Below, one piece after another: positions 1 through 10,606 of a stretch of 64,000 nucleotides of DNA. Both the position numbers and the translations under genes were made by a program. The stretch's first letter is position 1. Every line of letters begins with the position of its first letter. Source of the stretch: Adiantum capillus-veneris (taxonomy: Eukaryota > Streptophyta > Polypodiopsida > Polypodiales > Pteridaceae); assembly GCA_014529385.2 (NCBI GenBank), contig CM043971.1:56369209-56433208 (forward strand), read 5' to 3'. The notes under the pieces were generated by a model. That model saw nothing but the letters and a program-made list of their open reading frames with translations, did not search any database and was not told the origin of the DNA.

Positions 1-652
1 TTTTTCCACACTTGTCATACAAAGTGAGCTTATACAGCCCACGACACAAAAGGCCAGATGCAACAATTTCATCACCAAAACTGAGATCATGAACTGTACA
101 TCTGTCATCCACAAATTTGACTACAAGTCCAAGTCTAGCAAGTGCGGATACAGACAAGAGATTCTTCTTGATCCCAGGTACATAAAGTGCATCAACAAGT
201 GTGAATGAACTGCCATTAGCAGCAATAAGCACAATCTTTCCAACTCCCTGAACTGGATAAGAGGCATTTTTGGCACAAGTGACTGAATTCCCATGATGGA
301 CAGACTCGAGAGAGGTAAACAATTCACGATGTGAGGTAATGTGCTTTGTAGCACCACTGCCGAAATACCACACATGTGAAGCAACTGACAAGCATGCATC
401 ATGGACAGCAGGATTGTAAGTGCACTCTGCGCTAAAAGCCCATTCTGCATCAACATCAGCAACACAATCTCCTTTCACAGAAGACTCAACAATGGCTGCA
501 TTTGTAGTGGAACTAGCATTTGCAGTGGAACCACCCTCTTTCTTCTTAGCCTCTTTGGCCTTCAACTTAGGACACGACTTGATCAAGTGATCATTGGCTT
601 TACAATAATGGCAACGCATCTTATTTTTGCCCTTATCACCAGAATTGCCAGA
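1..652 (-). pseudogene. Copia-A zinc knuckle, protease and pre-integrase region (continues off the window)
   Basis: After the TAG at 653 the same frame stays open to the window edge. It encodes a CCHC zinc knuckle (CHYCKANDHLIKSC, about 560-615), a Ser/Ala/Lys-rich linker, the aspartic protease region and the start of the gag-pre-integrase segment (VPGIKKNLLSVSALARLGL, CRGLYKL). The protease active site, normally WYLDSGATKH, reads WYFGSGATKH: the catalytic Asp codon is GGC at 359-361 instead of GAC. Protease would therefore be inactive even without the upstream stop. Integrase and reverse transcriptase would lie beyond position 1. Confidence 0.85.
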
Positions 653-1462
653 CTAAGTGCTGCTAGCAGAAGCATTATGAACAGAATTTTTGCCACTCGT
701 AGCAGAACCATAAGAAGTGGCTGCATTACTGTTACCACCCTTTCTTTGAGAAGCAATAAAAGCCTGTTCAACTACACGCTGCCTAGTCCTGTTTTTTCTA
801 GAAAGTGACTCTTGCAACAGCAATGTGCATAATGCATCAAACTTGACAACTTCAGGATTTCCTTGGGTCATAAGTCTCCAAGTACTAGCAAAAGTCTCGT
901 AGGAATCTGGTAAGGCATCAAGAACAGTCTGCACAAGGGAACTGTCTGAAATGACTTCACCTGCAGAAATAAGCTTCTCATTGATATCCTTGACACTAGC
1001 AAGGAAAGTGACCATATCATCTTCCTCATGCATAATCTTCGACTCCAGCTCTTTACGCAGCAAAGCAATATTAGCCTCATTGCGTCTTGCATAAAGACCC
1101 GCTAAAATATCCCAAGCCTGTTTTGCAGATTTTGCTGAACGGATGTGAGGAACAATGGTGCGCTTCACAGACAACGCAATCAATGCATGAGCCTGCGCAT
1201 CCCTAACATCCCAATGAGCTTGTTCTGCCGTAGGAAAAACAACTCTAACAGCTGCAATCCTTGCAGCAAGACCTGCAACATCCTCAACATCGCCTACATC
1301 CTCAGAACCAGGACGTACATCAATGCCTTGCACAATATTCCAGACACCTTTTGACACAAGAACATGTTGCATCATATAAGCCCACATAGGGTAGTTGTCC
1401 CCATCCAACCTGTCCTCAGCAGCAAACATCTTGAACACATCTGTGTTGTTGTTGTCAGCCAT
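653..1462 (-). pseudogene. Copia-A gag (UBN2/retrotran_gag type), truncated by in-frame TAG
   Basis: Nucleocapsid/capsid precursor of a Ty1/copia element, which would package element RNA in cytoplasmic virus-like particles. I place the start at the ATG at 1462 (protein begins MADNNNTDVF); a longer reading from 1522 adds 20 unlikely residues from the leader. The N-terminus has the copia gag signature (LDGDNYPMWAYMMQH), followed by the helical UBN2 region (AKQAWDILAGLYARRNEA, LLRKELESKIMHEEDD, VLDALPDSYETFAS). The frame runs about 270 codons and hits TAG at 653-655, just before the zinc knuckle, so the original gag-pol polyprotein is broken here. The leader and primer site lie immediately upstream (1463-1820). 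Family assignment is firm; the lineage within copia is not. Confidence 0.88.
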
Positions 1463-1808
1463 GGTAAATGCTGCACCTGATGTGAAAACTGCCCGAAAAC
1501 AGGAGAAACGGAGCGGGAACAACCTGTGCTATATAGCACAAACCGTAGAAGACTATAAGGCACCTGTTATGCAGAAAACGGCACTGACAAATTTTGCACA
1601 AAATGACGAAATAGCCTGTGCAGTATTGCCTGTAGTGGAAACGGAGGCCGAAATGAGCCCGAATCAAAATTCTGAGTAGACCAAGCTCTTCGAGCTATCC
1701 CAAAATTTTTCTCGATCTGCGAACGCTCGCCAAAGCTCACTGAAATCGGAGAAAGTGAGCAGGCGTGTGTTGGAGCAGCTGGCGACTAAGCCCGGGGGGA
1801 TGTGACCT

Positions 1809-1820
1809 GCTCTGATACCA
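1809..1820 (-). promoter_or_regulatory. Copia-A primer binding site (initiator tRNA-Met)
   Basis: The minus strand reads TGGTATCAGAGC, the standard plant copia primer site complementary to the 3' end of tRNA-iMet. It is two bases from the presumed LTR end, and gag starts about 350 bases downstream in element orientation. Confidence 0.9.
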
Positions 1821-1822
1821 AT

Positions 1823-2045
1823 TGTTGGAATTAGGGTTGCAGAGAAACGCACACAGCTTGGAGAAGACGAAGGAAGCTCAAGGCACACAATAGAGAGTGT
1901 ATTACTTAGTGTGCAATGGAAAGATAGATAGCCCTAGAGTGATGGGCGTATATACAATGCACGGGGGAAAAAAACCTCTTAAAGAGGGAAAAAATGCCCC
2001 GGCGGTCCAAGTGTGTTCACACACATCACTACCACATGTATATGG
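1823..2045 (-). repeat. Copia-A 5' LTR (outer edge uncertain)
   Basis: The LTR edge next to the primer site is clear: on the plus strand it starts TGTTGGAATTAGGG at 1823. The far boundary is not resolved, because the other LTR is outside the window and no clean terminal dinucleotide with a target duplication is visible. I place it near 2045 by analogy with the 191-bp LTR of Copia-D. A longer version ending at the CCAACA at 2420-2425 is possible. Confidence 0.55.
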
Positions 2046-3153
2046 TAACATTCTTTCCATCTAATCCCAAACAAAAAGATGCAAGAAAATCTATCCCTTC
2101 ATGGTGTAGATCCTCCCTCACATGGTGCAATGTGAACATGGATCTTATATTCAAGGTGGCCAAGTGTTCACTATTCATTCACAAATCAATGTCTTGGATG
2201 GGTCTCTCATGATAATCATCCATGTTTTGATCTAAAGGGACCAAATCCACCACACTATATAAAAATATTATAATGAAGTTTTGGGTATGGATCATGTATA
2301 TACAGGTAATTGAGCTAGATTCCACATTGCACTTTCCAAATGACTCCATTCATTGTTTTTTGAACTCAACCTTTGTTTGTTTACAAATTCTAATACATCT
2401 TTTGTGTCTAATCACTAAACCAACATCATTGTTTTAAACACTTTCTATCAACCTTTAAAAAAAAAAACACAAATACAATGTTGGGCATAAAAAATTTGAA
2501 ACTTTGTTATATTTTCTTGCAATGTTAGCCTTAAAAAAAAAAAAACTCATAAAAGATCTTGCACCTATTGACCTAGGTAACGGCCACTCTCCACTCCTAA
2601 AATCAAGTAAAGCAAGCTTGGAGATAGTACCCCAATCATTCATGGATTTTGGGGGAACATAGAAATGATCATAAAAGAATACCCCCTTATGTGCCAAAGA
2701 TCCATGAGTTCTCCCTTTGTAAAGCTCATCCTCAATGGAGCCATGCCAAATATCCAAAATTTCAATGACCTCTCTAAACATTGAAAGGCAAAAAAAATGA
2801 CCTCAAACTCCCCCTACTAGCAATCAATAGTCTATGGAATCTGCCACCAGTATCTGCTTCCCACACCAAGCCTTCATTATAAAAGGTTATTATCTTTTGG
2901 CTCAAGAGCACCTTCCCACCAAGGTCATCTAATCCCATTCCCCCTCACCCAAGATCCAAGGCTTTCACCACTAGATCAAGTGTTTCCAAGTACTTTGTGT
3001 AAATGTTTCCACCTCTTAATATCAAAGTGGTGAAATCAAAGAGAGGCATTAAGAACATACTTATTACACTTCTATTTGTACCTAATATCATTGCACACCA
3101 TTACACAAGTAAGTTATGCACATATCCATGCAATGTATGCAAAGCATGTGCAC

Positions 3154-3211
<58 letters not shown>

Positions 3212-3860
3212 CGGGGGGATCAACACACACAGAGGAATAAGAAGACATCATGCCAAAAACAATTATTATTATCATTCTCATGAAGGTATCCATGTCTCTC
3301 ATTGAATAGTGGAGTTCATTCCTCTAGAGGTAGAGGTAGAAGCTATCATAACTCTATCACCTTGAAAGACCACAAGGAACTAGGGCATGCTATTCTCCAC
3401 TCAGCTTGCCTCCTTTTATAGACTCCTAGCCTATCTTTAGGAATCCTCTATGAACATTTCATGCTTAGCCTAAGGTCGTGCCCCCCTGGTCTTACCATTG
3501 CCCTGACATTAGTCCCCCACTTGGAGAAGTGTTTAGTCCTCAAAAACAAAAGTGGGATATTTGCTCTCTAGAGAAAACTAATGTTTTTCCAAGTGGCCCC
3601 TTCCTTAGGTTTGTCTTTACACTTGACATATACCATGATACTCAAGAATACATTCAGGTTCATGCGGTTGAAGTTCAATGAAGTCAACAAGAACATCGTA
3701 GTTGACTACATTTTTGAGGTGTCTACATAAATGGCTTACATGGAAAACCAAATGAGTACAAGAGTCTGTACACCATAGCGCCAACTCCCTTGAGTATTTT
3801 TGTAATGGAAATTGATTAATACATGCTTATTGCACCTGATAGGTGGAAAAAGCTTGCTCG
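2046..3860. other. Unassigned AT-rich stretch, no supported gene
   Basis: I see no recognisable coding domain. A 108-codon minus-strand reading frame (2455-2781) has protein-like composition but matches no family I know and ends in a poly-A-derived Phe run. Around 3,490-3,560 there is a purine/pyrimidine-rich stretch (CCCCCACTTGGAGAAGTG) of the kind found near retrotransposon polypurine tracts, without a visible LTR. Confidence 0.4.
3155..3218. repeat. (GA)n microsatellite followed by a G run
   Basis: About 24 GA dinucleotides run directly into a G-rich run interrupted by a single C. Pure dinucleotide tracts of this length suggest recent slippage. Confidence 0.95.
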
Positions 3861-3867
3861 ATGTATA

Positions 3868-3985
3868 GCCTATGCAAAAGGATATCACATTTACGTACAT
3901 TTTATTATTCAAGTGCTCTTTATGAACTAAGATCATTATTATGTCCGTTCGGATAGTCTATACCCATTTTGGGCATTAACATACT
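3868..3985. repeat. Isolated arm copy of the 4,251-4,508 foldback
   Basis: This segment (GCCTATGCAAAAGGATATCACATTT... through ATTATTCAAGTGCTCTTTATGA... to CCATTTTGGGC) matches the right arm of the hairpin at 4,405-4,508 in the same orientation, so the arm occurs three times: direct, inverted, direct. Confidence 0.8.
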
Positions 3986-4250
3986 ACAAGCCATAAAGTG
4001 ACAAATCTGCATACCTGGCAAGTTGCACAAGCACATTATCAAGCTATACACAAACATAAAGAGATAGAGAGCGAGACAGAGCAAGGGAGCACATGCAGGT
4101 GCACCTCCTAGAGCGGAGTGCTACACTCGCCTAGATAGAGAGGAGAGGAGAGGAGAGAAGAATAACATAGACACTGGGTGCAATATCTCTGCACGCAATA
4201 GTGAGCATTTTCTTCTTGCACGTAATTATTTATCAATTTCTTGAATGCTC

Positions 4251-4508
4251 AAAATGGATACACACTATGCGGCTAGACAAAATAATGATCATAGCTCATA
4301 AAGAGCACTTGAATAATAAAATGTACATAAATGTGATATCCTTTTGCATAGACCATTGATTATTATTTATCTAATGCAGCTGACGGTGGCAAAAGCGTAA
4401 GCAATTAATGGTCTATGCAAAACGACATCACATTTATGTACATTTTATTATTCAAGTGCTCTTTATGATCATCATTATGTTTGGTCGGTCCGTCTGTATC
4501 CATTTTGG
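4251..4508. repeat. Foldback hairpin (MITE-like), ~100-bp arms
   Basis: The left arm (4,251 to about 4,360) and right arm (about 4,405 to 4,508) are near-perfect inverted copies, e.g. AAGAGCACTTGAATAATAAA on the left against TTTATTATTCAAGTGCTCTT on the right. The loop is about 45 bases. Ends are AAAATGGATAC and GTATCCATTTT. It has no coding capacity and fits a foldback/MITE-type non-autonomous element or a replication-error inversion. I did not find a certain target-site duplication. Confidence 0.75.
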
Positions 4509-4569
4509 GGTGTACGCAAGATAGAGTGTAGCCACTTCCCATAGTTCACACCCAAGTGTGGCCTCCGCA

Positions 4570-4860
4570 ATGCGGCTAACTCGCCGAGTTACCCTCGTGT
4601 CCAATAAGGAATTTTTGACGTGTGGAATAATTCTAGAACTTGGCGAGTTACTGGTAAAAAGCTCCACGTAACTGGCCAAGTGACGTGGTCATGCCACAAA
4701 GGTGACAAACTATTTTCACGCACATGCACACATGGCATTGCCACGTAACTCACCAAGTAACATGGCTATACCAACATAGGCAAGCCATGTAACTCGATGA
4801 GTTACGTGGTAATGCCTACTAGATTGTCACATAGGCAGGCCACTTAACTTGGAGATCTCC
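4570..4860. repeat. Cluster of short palindromes related to CACGTAACTCG/CGAGTTACGTG
   Basis: Repeated inverted motifs occur about every 50-80 bases: AACTCGCCGAGTT (about 4,577), GGCGAGTTACTGG (4,639), ACGTAACTGGCCAAGTGACGTGG (about 4,666; imperfect), CACGTAACTCACCAAGTAAC (4,741) and GTAACTCGATGAGTTACGTGG (about 4,790). They directly precede the satellite array and look like a decayed palindromic repeat. Confidence 0.6.
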
Positions 4861-6640
4861 TTCTAATATGTTTTGGGTAGTCGCAAACCATACTATGTGC
4901 TCAAATGGCCATGCGGCCCCATTTTAGCACACAATAGAATGGGCCTTACCAGTTTGGATGGCTATGCAACTATTTAGGGATGGGGGTGAGAACCATTTTA
5001 CTACTTGTGCAAAGTTTCACAACCATATACTATGGTATGTACGATCAACGCCGATACCATGCATAATGCGCTAAAATGGGCTGTATGAGCCAAACGACCT
5101 ATTTTAGCGCATAGTATGGATCGAGACTGCTCAAACCATATCGGATGGCTGTAAGACTTTGCAAGGGTGGGGATGAGTCCCATTCCCCCACTTGTACAAA
5201 TTTTCACATCCATCCAAACTGGACTGGCGGGTCAAGGTCCATACCATGCGCTAAAATGGGCCGTATGACTCATATGGTCCACTTTAGCGCATAGTATGGG
5301 TCAAGACCGCCCAAACCAAATTGGATGACTATGAAAAATTATACAGATGGGAGTGATCATTATTATTCCACCCGTGCAAAGCTGCACATTCATTCGATAT
5401 GGTATAGGTCGTTAAGTCCCATACTATGCGCTAAAATGGGTTGTATGAGCCATATATCCCATTTTAGTACATAGTATGGGCCGTTAACTACCCATATCAT
5501 ATTGGGTGGTTGTGTAAGATTGTAGGGGTAAACTAATGGTTCTGACCCCCATCCGTGAAAATTCATGTGGTTGGTTTGGGCGGTCCCGAACTATACTATG
5601 TGCTAAAATGGACCGTATGTTTCATAAGGCCCATTTTAGCACATATTATGGGCTGTGATCACCCATACCATATTGGATGGCTGTGAAACATTGTAGGGAT
5701 GTTAGAATAGTGCTCACCCCCACATGTGAAAATCCTTGTGGCAATCCAATATGGTTTGGGTGGTCTAGAACCGGTCTCGAACCATACTATGCACAAGAAT
5801 GGGTCGTATGGCTCATACAATCCATTTTAACGCATAATATGGGCTTTGACCACCCAAACCATATCAAATAGCTATGAGACATTTCACGAGTGAGTAAATT
5901 TTACTCAAATACACCTAATATGGCCATCCAATATGGTTTGATAGGTCTCGACCCATACTATATGCTAAAATTTATTGTATGAGCCATATGTCTCATTTTA
6001 GCACATAGTATGGGCCTTGATTGCCCATACTATATCAGATGGCTAATTTCCAGGGGTGGAAAAATTATACTCTCTCCCACTTGTGAAAATTATTGTGGCC
6101 ATCCAATATAGTTTCGGCAATCGCGACCCATACTATGTGCTAAAATGAGTCGTATGGCTCATACTTCCCATTTTAGCGCATAATATGGGTGTTGATCACC
6201 CATACCATATCAGATGGTTGTGTAACATTGCAAGGGTGAATGAATGGTGATCACCCCATTTTGTGAAAAGTCTTGTGGCCATCCAATATGTTTTGGGGGT
6301 CCCTAACCATAATATGTGCTAAAATGGACCGTATGTATCATACGATTCATTTTAGCACATATTATGGGTGTTAATCACCCATACCATATCGGATGGATAT
6401 GAAACTTTGCAGGGATAGAAGAATAGTTTTCATTCCCACCTGTACAAACTCTTGTGGCTATCCAGTATGGTTTTGGCGGTCTCAAACTATACTATGCGCT
6501 AGAATGGGTCGCATGGCTCATACGGCCCATTTTAGTCCATAGTATGGGCCTTGACCACCCAAACGATATTGGATGGCTATGAGACTTTGTACGAGTGAGG
6601 AGATAGTACTCAAACTCTCCCATGCAAAGTTTTGTGGCCA
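4860..6640. repeat. Satellite array: ten ~178-bp monomers, each an imperfect palindrome
   Basis: The anchor CTAAAATGG (or a near variant) recurs at 4901, 5071, 5251, 5431, 5603, 5794, 5965, 6140, 6319 and 6499. Spacings are 170, 180, 180, 172, 191, 171, 175, 179 and 180 bases. Inside each monomer the anchor is mirrored by CCATTTTAGCGCATAGTATGG, and outer arms (CATCCAATATGGTTTGGG against CCCATACCATATTGGATGG) extend the dyad to about 130-140 bases. Between dyads lies a spacer with GTGAAAA/CCCCCAC. Monomers are diverged, with substitutions and small indels, so the array is old. There is no coding potential. Confidence 0.92.
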
Positions 6641-7487
6641 TTGAATTCCTTATATTTTTTAATTGTTGCACGTGAGATGAGCTCAGCTCTCAAAGTATGC
6701 AAATTGATTGGCCCTATGCCCACCCAATAACCATTGACGAAAGTGGATAGCCCTTCCATTAAATTTGGAAAAAATTGCATAGTAGATATTTTAGTCCTGC
6801 GTGAGAGAAAACAAAAGCACAATGTTTATAGTAGTCCTCTTGCAAGTTTTCCAACTTCCAAGTTCTTTTAAGGATATGGTCACGCGAACCATAGATATCA
6901 ATAGCATCTTAACGATGCAACTATGCCAAAATTGGCATACTTACAGAAGGCCTTGCATAGTTGCATATAAAACAAGTAAATAGTGCACGTGTGACCATGC
7001 ATGAGGCACATTTATTTCAAACAATAACTAATAAACGTGCATCGTGTGACCACTACCTAAGCTAACCTTTTATATGAAACGTAGAGTGGTTTCACATGGC
7101 AGGGAAAGTGACATAATCGGGGGTCTCATATAACTGTGTTTTTTCCTCCTCAGTAGAAACCCCATGGATTTTCGAAGAGAAAGCTGAAAGTACAAGATCT
7201 AGGTGCGTAATGGTCTTGTATTTGATGATTGCATTTAGATGTGTCTGTTTTTAAACTCACTTAGAACCAAAAGTAAGTGAGAATTGATTCGAAAATGTAA
7301 GAGGCTAGGGTAGCCTATGCCTTCCACCTTTGTGCGAAGAGAATGATCATGCACATCTAACTAATTCACATATGACTAGTGTGCATGGCACGTGAACCAC
7401 TAAAGCTAGATAGACACTTGAACCTCTATCCCCTCCCCCTTTTTATAAACCTCTCTCTCTACCTCCTCCCATTTGTCTACCTCTCTG

Positions 7488-7488
<1 letters not shown>
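6641..7488. other. No gene seen between the satellite and Copia-B
   Basis: This is AT-rich sequence without a recognisable protein domain, LTR or RNA gene. A stretch at 7,379-7,488 turns CT-rich before the homopolymer. Confidence 0.5.
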
Positions 7489-7520
<32 letters not shown>

Positions 7521-7547
7521 TGCTCTCTCTCTCTCTCTCTCTCTCTC
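7489..7547. repeat. C32 homopolymer followed by (CT)n
   Basis: A run of about 32 cytosines is followed by about 12 CT repeats. Such a long G/C homopolymer is prone to quadruplex formation and sequencing error, so its exact length should not be trusted. Confidence 0.9.
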
Positions 7548-7666
7548 AGCACATAAAAGTCCTTGAGGGATGCTAAATAGCTTATCTCCCATAGGAAGTA
7601 TAAAAGAGGACTAACACTGTGTAGGCTGTGCAAACATCAAGGTGGTCTATACGATGAATGTAGAAT

Positions 7667-7895
7667 GAACCATTGTGTGGGTGCATAATGCTATGTGATG
7701 TGGCCTAGATCAAATTGACGACCGTGCCCCATGTGTGGAGAAAGACGCATCGATGCTCCTCCACTGCATTGGAGAATTGGACTGAAAAATCCCATTGATT
7801 GCAAAGAGTATGTAGCATCTCTGTCAAGATGGATGTCAAAATGGTGGTCTTAGTGGACAGGTGGTTCGCATGGCCACCTGGCCTACACCTCAACA
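7667..7895 (-). repeat. Copia-B 3' LTR (inner edge estimated)
   Basis: The outer end (7,860-7,895) matches the outer end of the 5' LTR at 13,981-14,017: both contain TGGCCACCTGGCCTACACC followed by an A/C-rich CAACA or CAATA terminus. The rest is too diverged to align by eye, so the start is set only by the ~230-bp length of the partner. The purine-rich AAGTGAGAGG just inside 7,896 on the minus strand could be the polypurine tract. Confidence 0.5.
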
Positions 7896-8007
7896 ACCTC
7901 TCACTTGAAGGTTAGGGTGGCCAATAGTGGTGTCAATATAGTTAGTCTATACAGAGTTGATGAAGCATCACCTAGGCTTCATCCTACACCCATGAGATCT
8001 ATTTAGT

Positions 8008-8643
8008 GTGTAAACCCCTCCGAGGCTAGGCTCTTCATGAGAGCATCTGCGGGGTTGTTGTCAGTGTGAAACTTGACAAGCTCAATGTACTTGCCCGCCA
8101 ATACATCTTGTATCACATGGTATCTAACCTCTATGTGTTTCAACGTTTAGTGAAACACCGGATTATTTGCCAAAGAAATGTCACTTTGACTGTCACAATG
8201 CAGTATTGGAACCTCATGAATGCCTGAGTCCCCCACTAGACAAGATAACCATATGGATTCCTTGCTGGCATCAGATGCACAACAACATACTCTACCTCAA
8301 TGGTAGATAAAAACGTGCAGTCTTGGACACATGATCTTTGAGAGACAGCGGCTCCAACAAATATTAACACATAGCAAGATGTGGATCTTCTACAATCCAC
8401 ACAACCCGCATAATCCGCATCCATGTAACCCCCAATAGATGCATCATTGTTCCCAAAGCATAAACACTTGCTAATTGTACCCTTTAGGTAACTGAGGATT
8501 TTCTTCACTACTTCCCAATGCTTCTTGCTAGGGTTTGACATGTACCTACTAACCACTTCCACTGCATGTGCAATGTCTGGTCTTGTGGCTACCATAACAT
8601 ACATCAAACTGTCAACTACTGAAGAATATGGCACTTTTTCCAT
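8008..8643 (-). pseudogene. Copia-B RT C-terminus and RNase H
   Basis: The reading frame shows the well-known copia RT/RNase H junction: VPYSSVVDSLMYVMVATRPD, HAVEVVSRYMSNPSKKHWEV, ILSYLKGT, then the RNase H motifs GYMDADYAGCVDCRRSTS and LSTIEVEYV. The frame is lost near 8,236. Beyond it, in shifted frames, the typical C-terminal tail continues (IHCDSQSDISLANNP-like, TKHIEVRYHVIQDV-like, DNNPADALMKSL-like) to about 8,008. RNase H would degrade the RNA template during cDNA synthesis. Confidence 0.9.
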
Positions 8644-8736
8644 TCCTCTTTCTCAGCATCTATCTTGGGAGAATCTTCCTTGCTAAGTTTTAAGTATGCT
8701 TGCATTAGGTTACTCAATGACTTCCTCCCTGCATAC

Positions 8737-9394
8737 TCATATGTGCAATACCTTGTGGATGTACTTTTCTTGAGACAATTCAAGAATTCCATGTTGCCTA
8801 TCTCTCTTGATGTGCATACCAAGAAAGTGATTGGCATCTCCCAAGTCTTTCATGGAAAACTGAGTGCTTAACATCTTTTTCAACTGATTGATCCCATCAA
8901 TTGATTTCTCTGTGCATATCATTTGCATACAAGATCAGGATGATTAAAGAATCATCGTTCAACTTTCTTGTGTATAAGTAGTGATCCTCTTGACTCCTTA
9001 TGTAACCTTGAGACTGCATGAATTTGTCGAACTTTTGGTACCACTGTCTTGAACCTTGATTGAGGCCCTAGAGTGCCTTTTTAAGTCTACAAACCAATTC
9101 TACCCTCATTGGCTTTTGAGTTTCACATATGAAACCCTTTGGTTGTTTCATGTAGACAAGCAAACAAGCCAAGCAAACAAGCTTGACTATTGGAGAGAAA
9201 ATCTTGTCAAAATACACACCTTTTTGCTGCTTGAAACCCTTGGCAACTAGATGAGCCTTGTACCTAGGCTCAAAATCTTTCACTGTATACTTCTTCTTGT
9301 ATACCCAGTTGCAAGGTAAATCATGTTTTCCCTGTGGTAGTTCAACCAAATTCCATGTCTCATTAGCCACAATCAAATTGTATTCTGATTGCAT
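8737..9394 (-). pseudogene. Copia-B reverse transcriptase fragments
   Basis: Two frames together carry the copia RT domain. The N-terminal piece (9,394-9,068) has NETWNLVELPQGKHDLPCNW, YKAHLVAKGF and FDKIFSPIVKL. The C-terminal piece (8,928-8,737) has MKDLGDANHFLGMHIKRDR and LSQEKYIHKVL. The central catalytic block around YVDD falls in the frameshifted stretch about 8,930-9,060 and I could not read an intact version, so RT is dead. Confidence 0.88.
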
Positions 9395-9553
9395 AGGCTA
9401 CTCCACTTAACGCTATCATCCATATGTATAGCTTCTTTGTAGCAGGTTGGCTCTCCACCTCAATGAACAAATGTGGTGTAAACCCGGCTCAAACCACTCG
9501 GACGCACGTGATACTCTTGCAGAGCATCTTGATACCTGACTACTGGACTGTGC

Positions 9554-9978
9554 TCACTTTGGAGCAATAGTAGTATCTTGCACTTGAGGATTAGGTGCAT
9601 CACTACTAGACTGAGTTGGTTCAAAGGCTATATCCTCAAATAGAACGCATCTGTACTCAAATTTTTTAATGGGATTCTTGTGCATATTTGATTCATTGAA
9701 AATGACATGTGAGCTACAAACGACATATTCTCCACCATTGTCCATGCAAAAAGCTTTGAGGTTTTTCCCTGATTGGTTCTCAATGATGGCAGGGAATTTT
9801 TGGGATGTTCTTCCTTACGCTTAAGGAGATACACCCACACCTTTCTAGTAGAATAATCTATGAACATGAGAAAGTATTTTTCCCCCCCTTGAGTTTTATG
9901 TGGCATTGGACCACACAAATCACTGTGCTCTAAGTCTAGGGGTTCACCTAGTTTCTTTTTCAATGGTGAAGATGTCAA
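9554..9978 (-). pseudogene. Copia-B integrase core, frameshifted
   Basis: The first catalytic Asp block is visible (LEHSDLCGPM...GGEKYFLMFIDYSTRKVWVYLL, frame 9,978-9,628) and the second in another frame (MDNGGEY, about 9,745). The intervening frameshift is around 9,750-9,840. The region after DNGGEY is soon replaced by sequence resembling the later hinge (KKFEYRCVLFEDIAFEPTQ), so part of the catalytic core with the final Glu seems deleted. Confidence 0.82.
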
Positions 9979-10011
9979 CCTAGTTTCTTGTTCAATGGTG
10001 AAGATGTCAAC

Positions 10012-10502
10012 CTAATCTAACACATGTAAGTAGCCAAAATGTTGAAGTGTTTTCATTACATTTTGGCTATGCCACAACTCAGTAGACAACATCTCGACAA
10101 CATAGATAGAGTGTTCGTCATCATGACAAGGTTTGTTCTTGCGGATTAGCCAAGAACAATTATCAAATACTATACTGTAACCAAGGTCATCCGATTGCCC
10201 TATAGAAAGCAAGCTCTTTGTAAGCTTGGGCACTAACATTCTACAATACAAAAAGTAGTGCCATTATGTATATGAAGCTTCACATCACCAATGCCAATAA
10301 TGTTAAGCTCATAGGAATCACCAAGCTTGACTATGCCCTGCATGAACCCATAAGAGGGAAACCAATTTTTATGTGATGTGACATGAAAACTTGCACCAGA
10401 ATCTAGAATCCAATTATACGCATAACCCTCATCTTGTGCAACCAAAGAATTTGGGGTGAGATCTGAAGTGAAAATGAGAACATCAAAGGGATCTGATGTC
10501 AC
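10012..10502 (-). pseudogene. Copia-B protease and gag-pre-integrase
   Basis: The aspartic protease motif is intact here (WILDSGASFHVTSHKNWF), followed by LGDSYELNIIGIGDVKLHIHNG. The next frame holds the pre-integrase segment (VPKLTKSLLSIGQSDDLGY, LWHSQ). The frames change at about 10,240. Unlike Copia-A and Copia-C, this copy keeps the catalytic Asp. Confidence 0.87.
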
Positions 10503-10606
10503 CTCTGCATGAATAACTTATAGCTTGACATTCATCACTGAAGGAGGAGCATTCTCTACTACAGTGGTAGGTATGGGAGACTCAACCATGTTGATCTCCT
10601 CAATCT

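Noticed and set aside
2455-2781. 108-codon minus-strand frame as a host gene
   Set aside because: No known domain, ends in poly-A-derived residues, and there is no supporting context. Kept only as a note.
3700-4500. CRISPR-like or phage-like repeats
   Set aside because: Repeats are few, irregular and inverted; the genome is a plant's.
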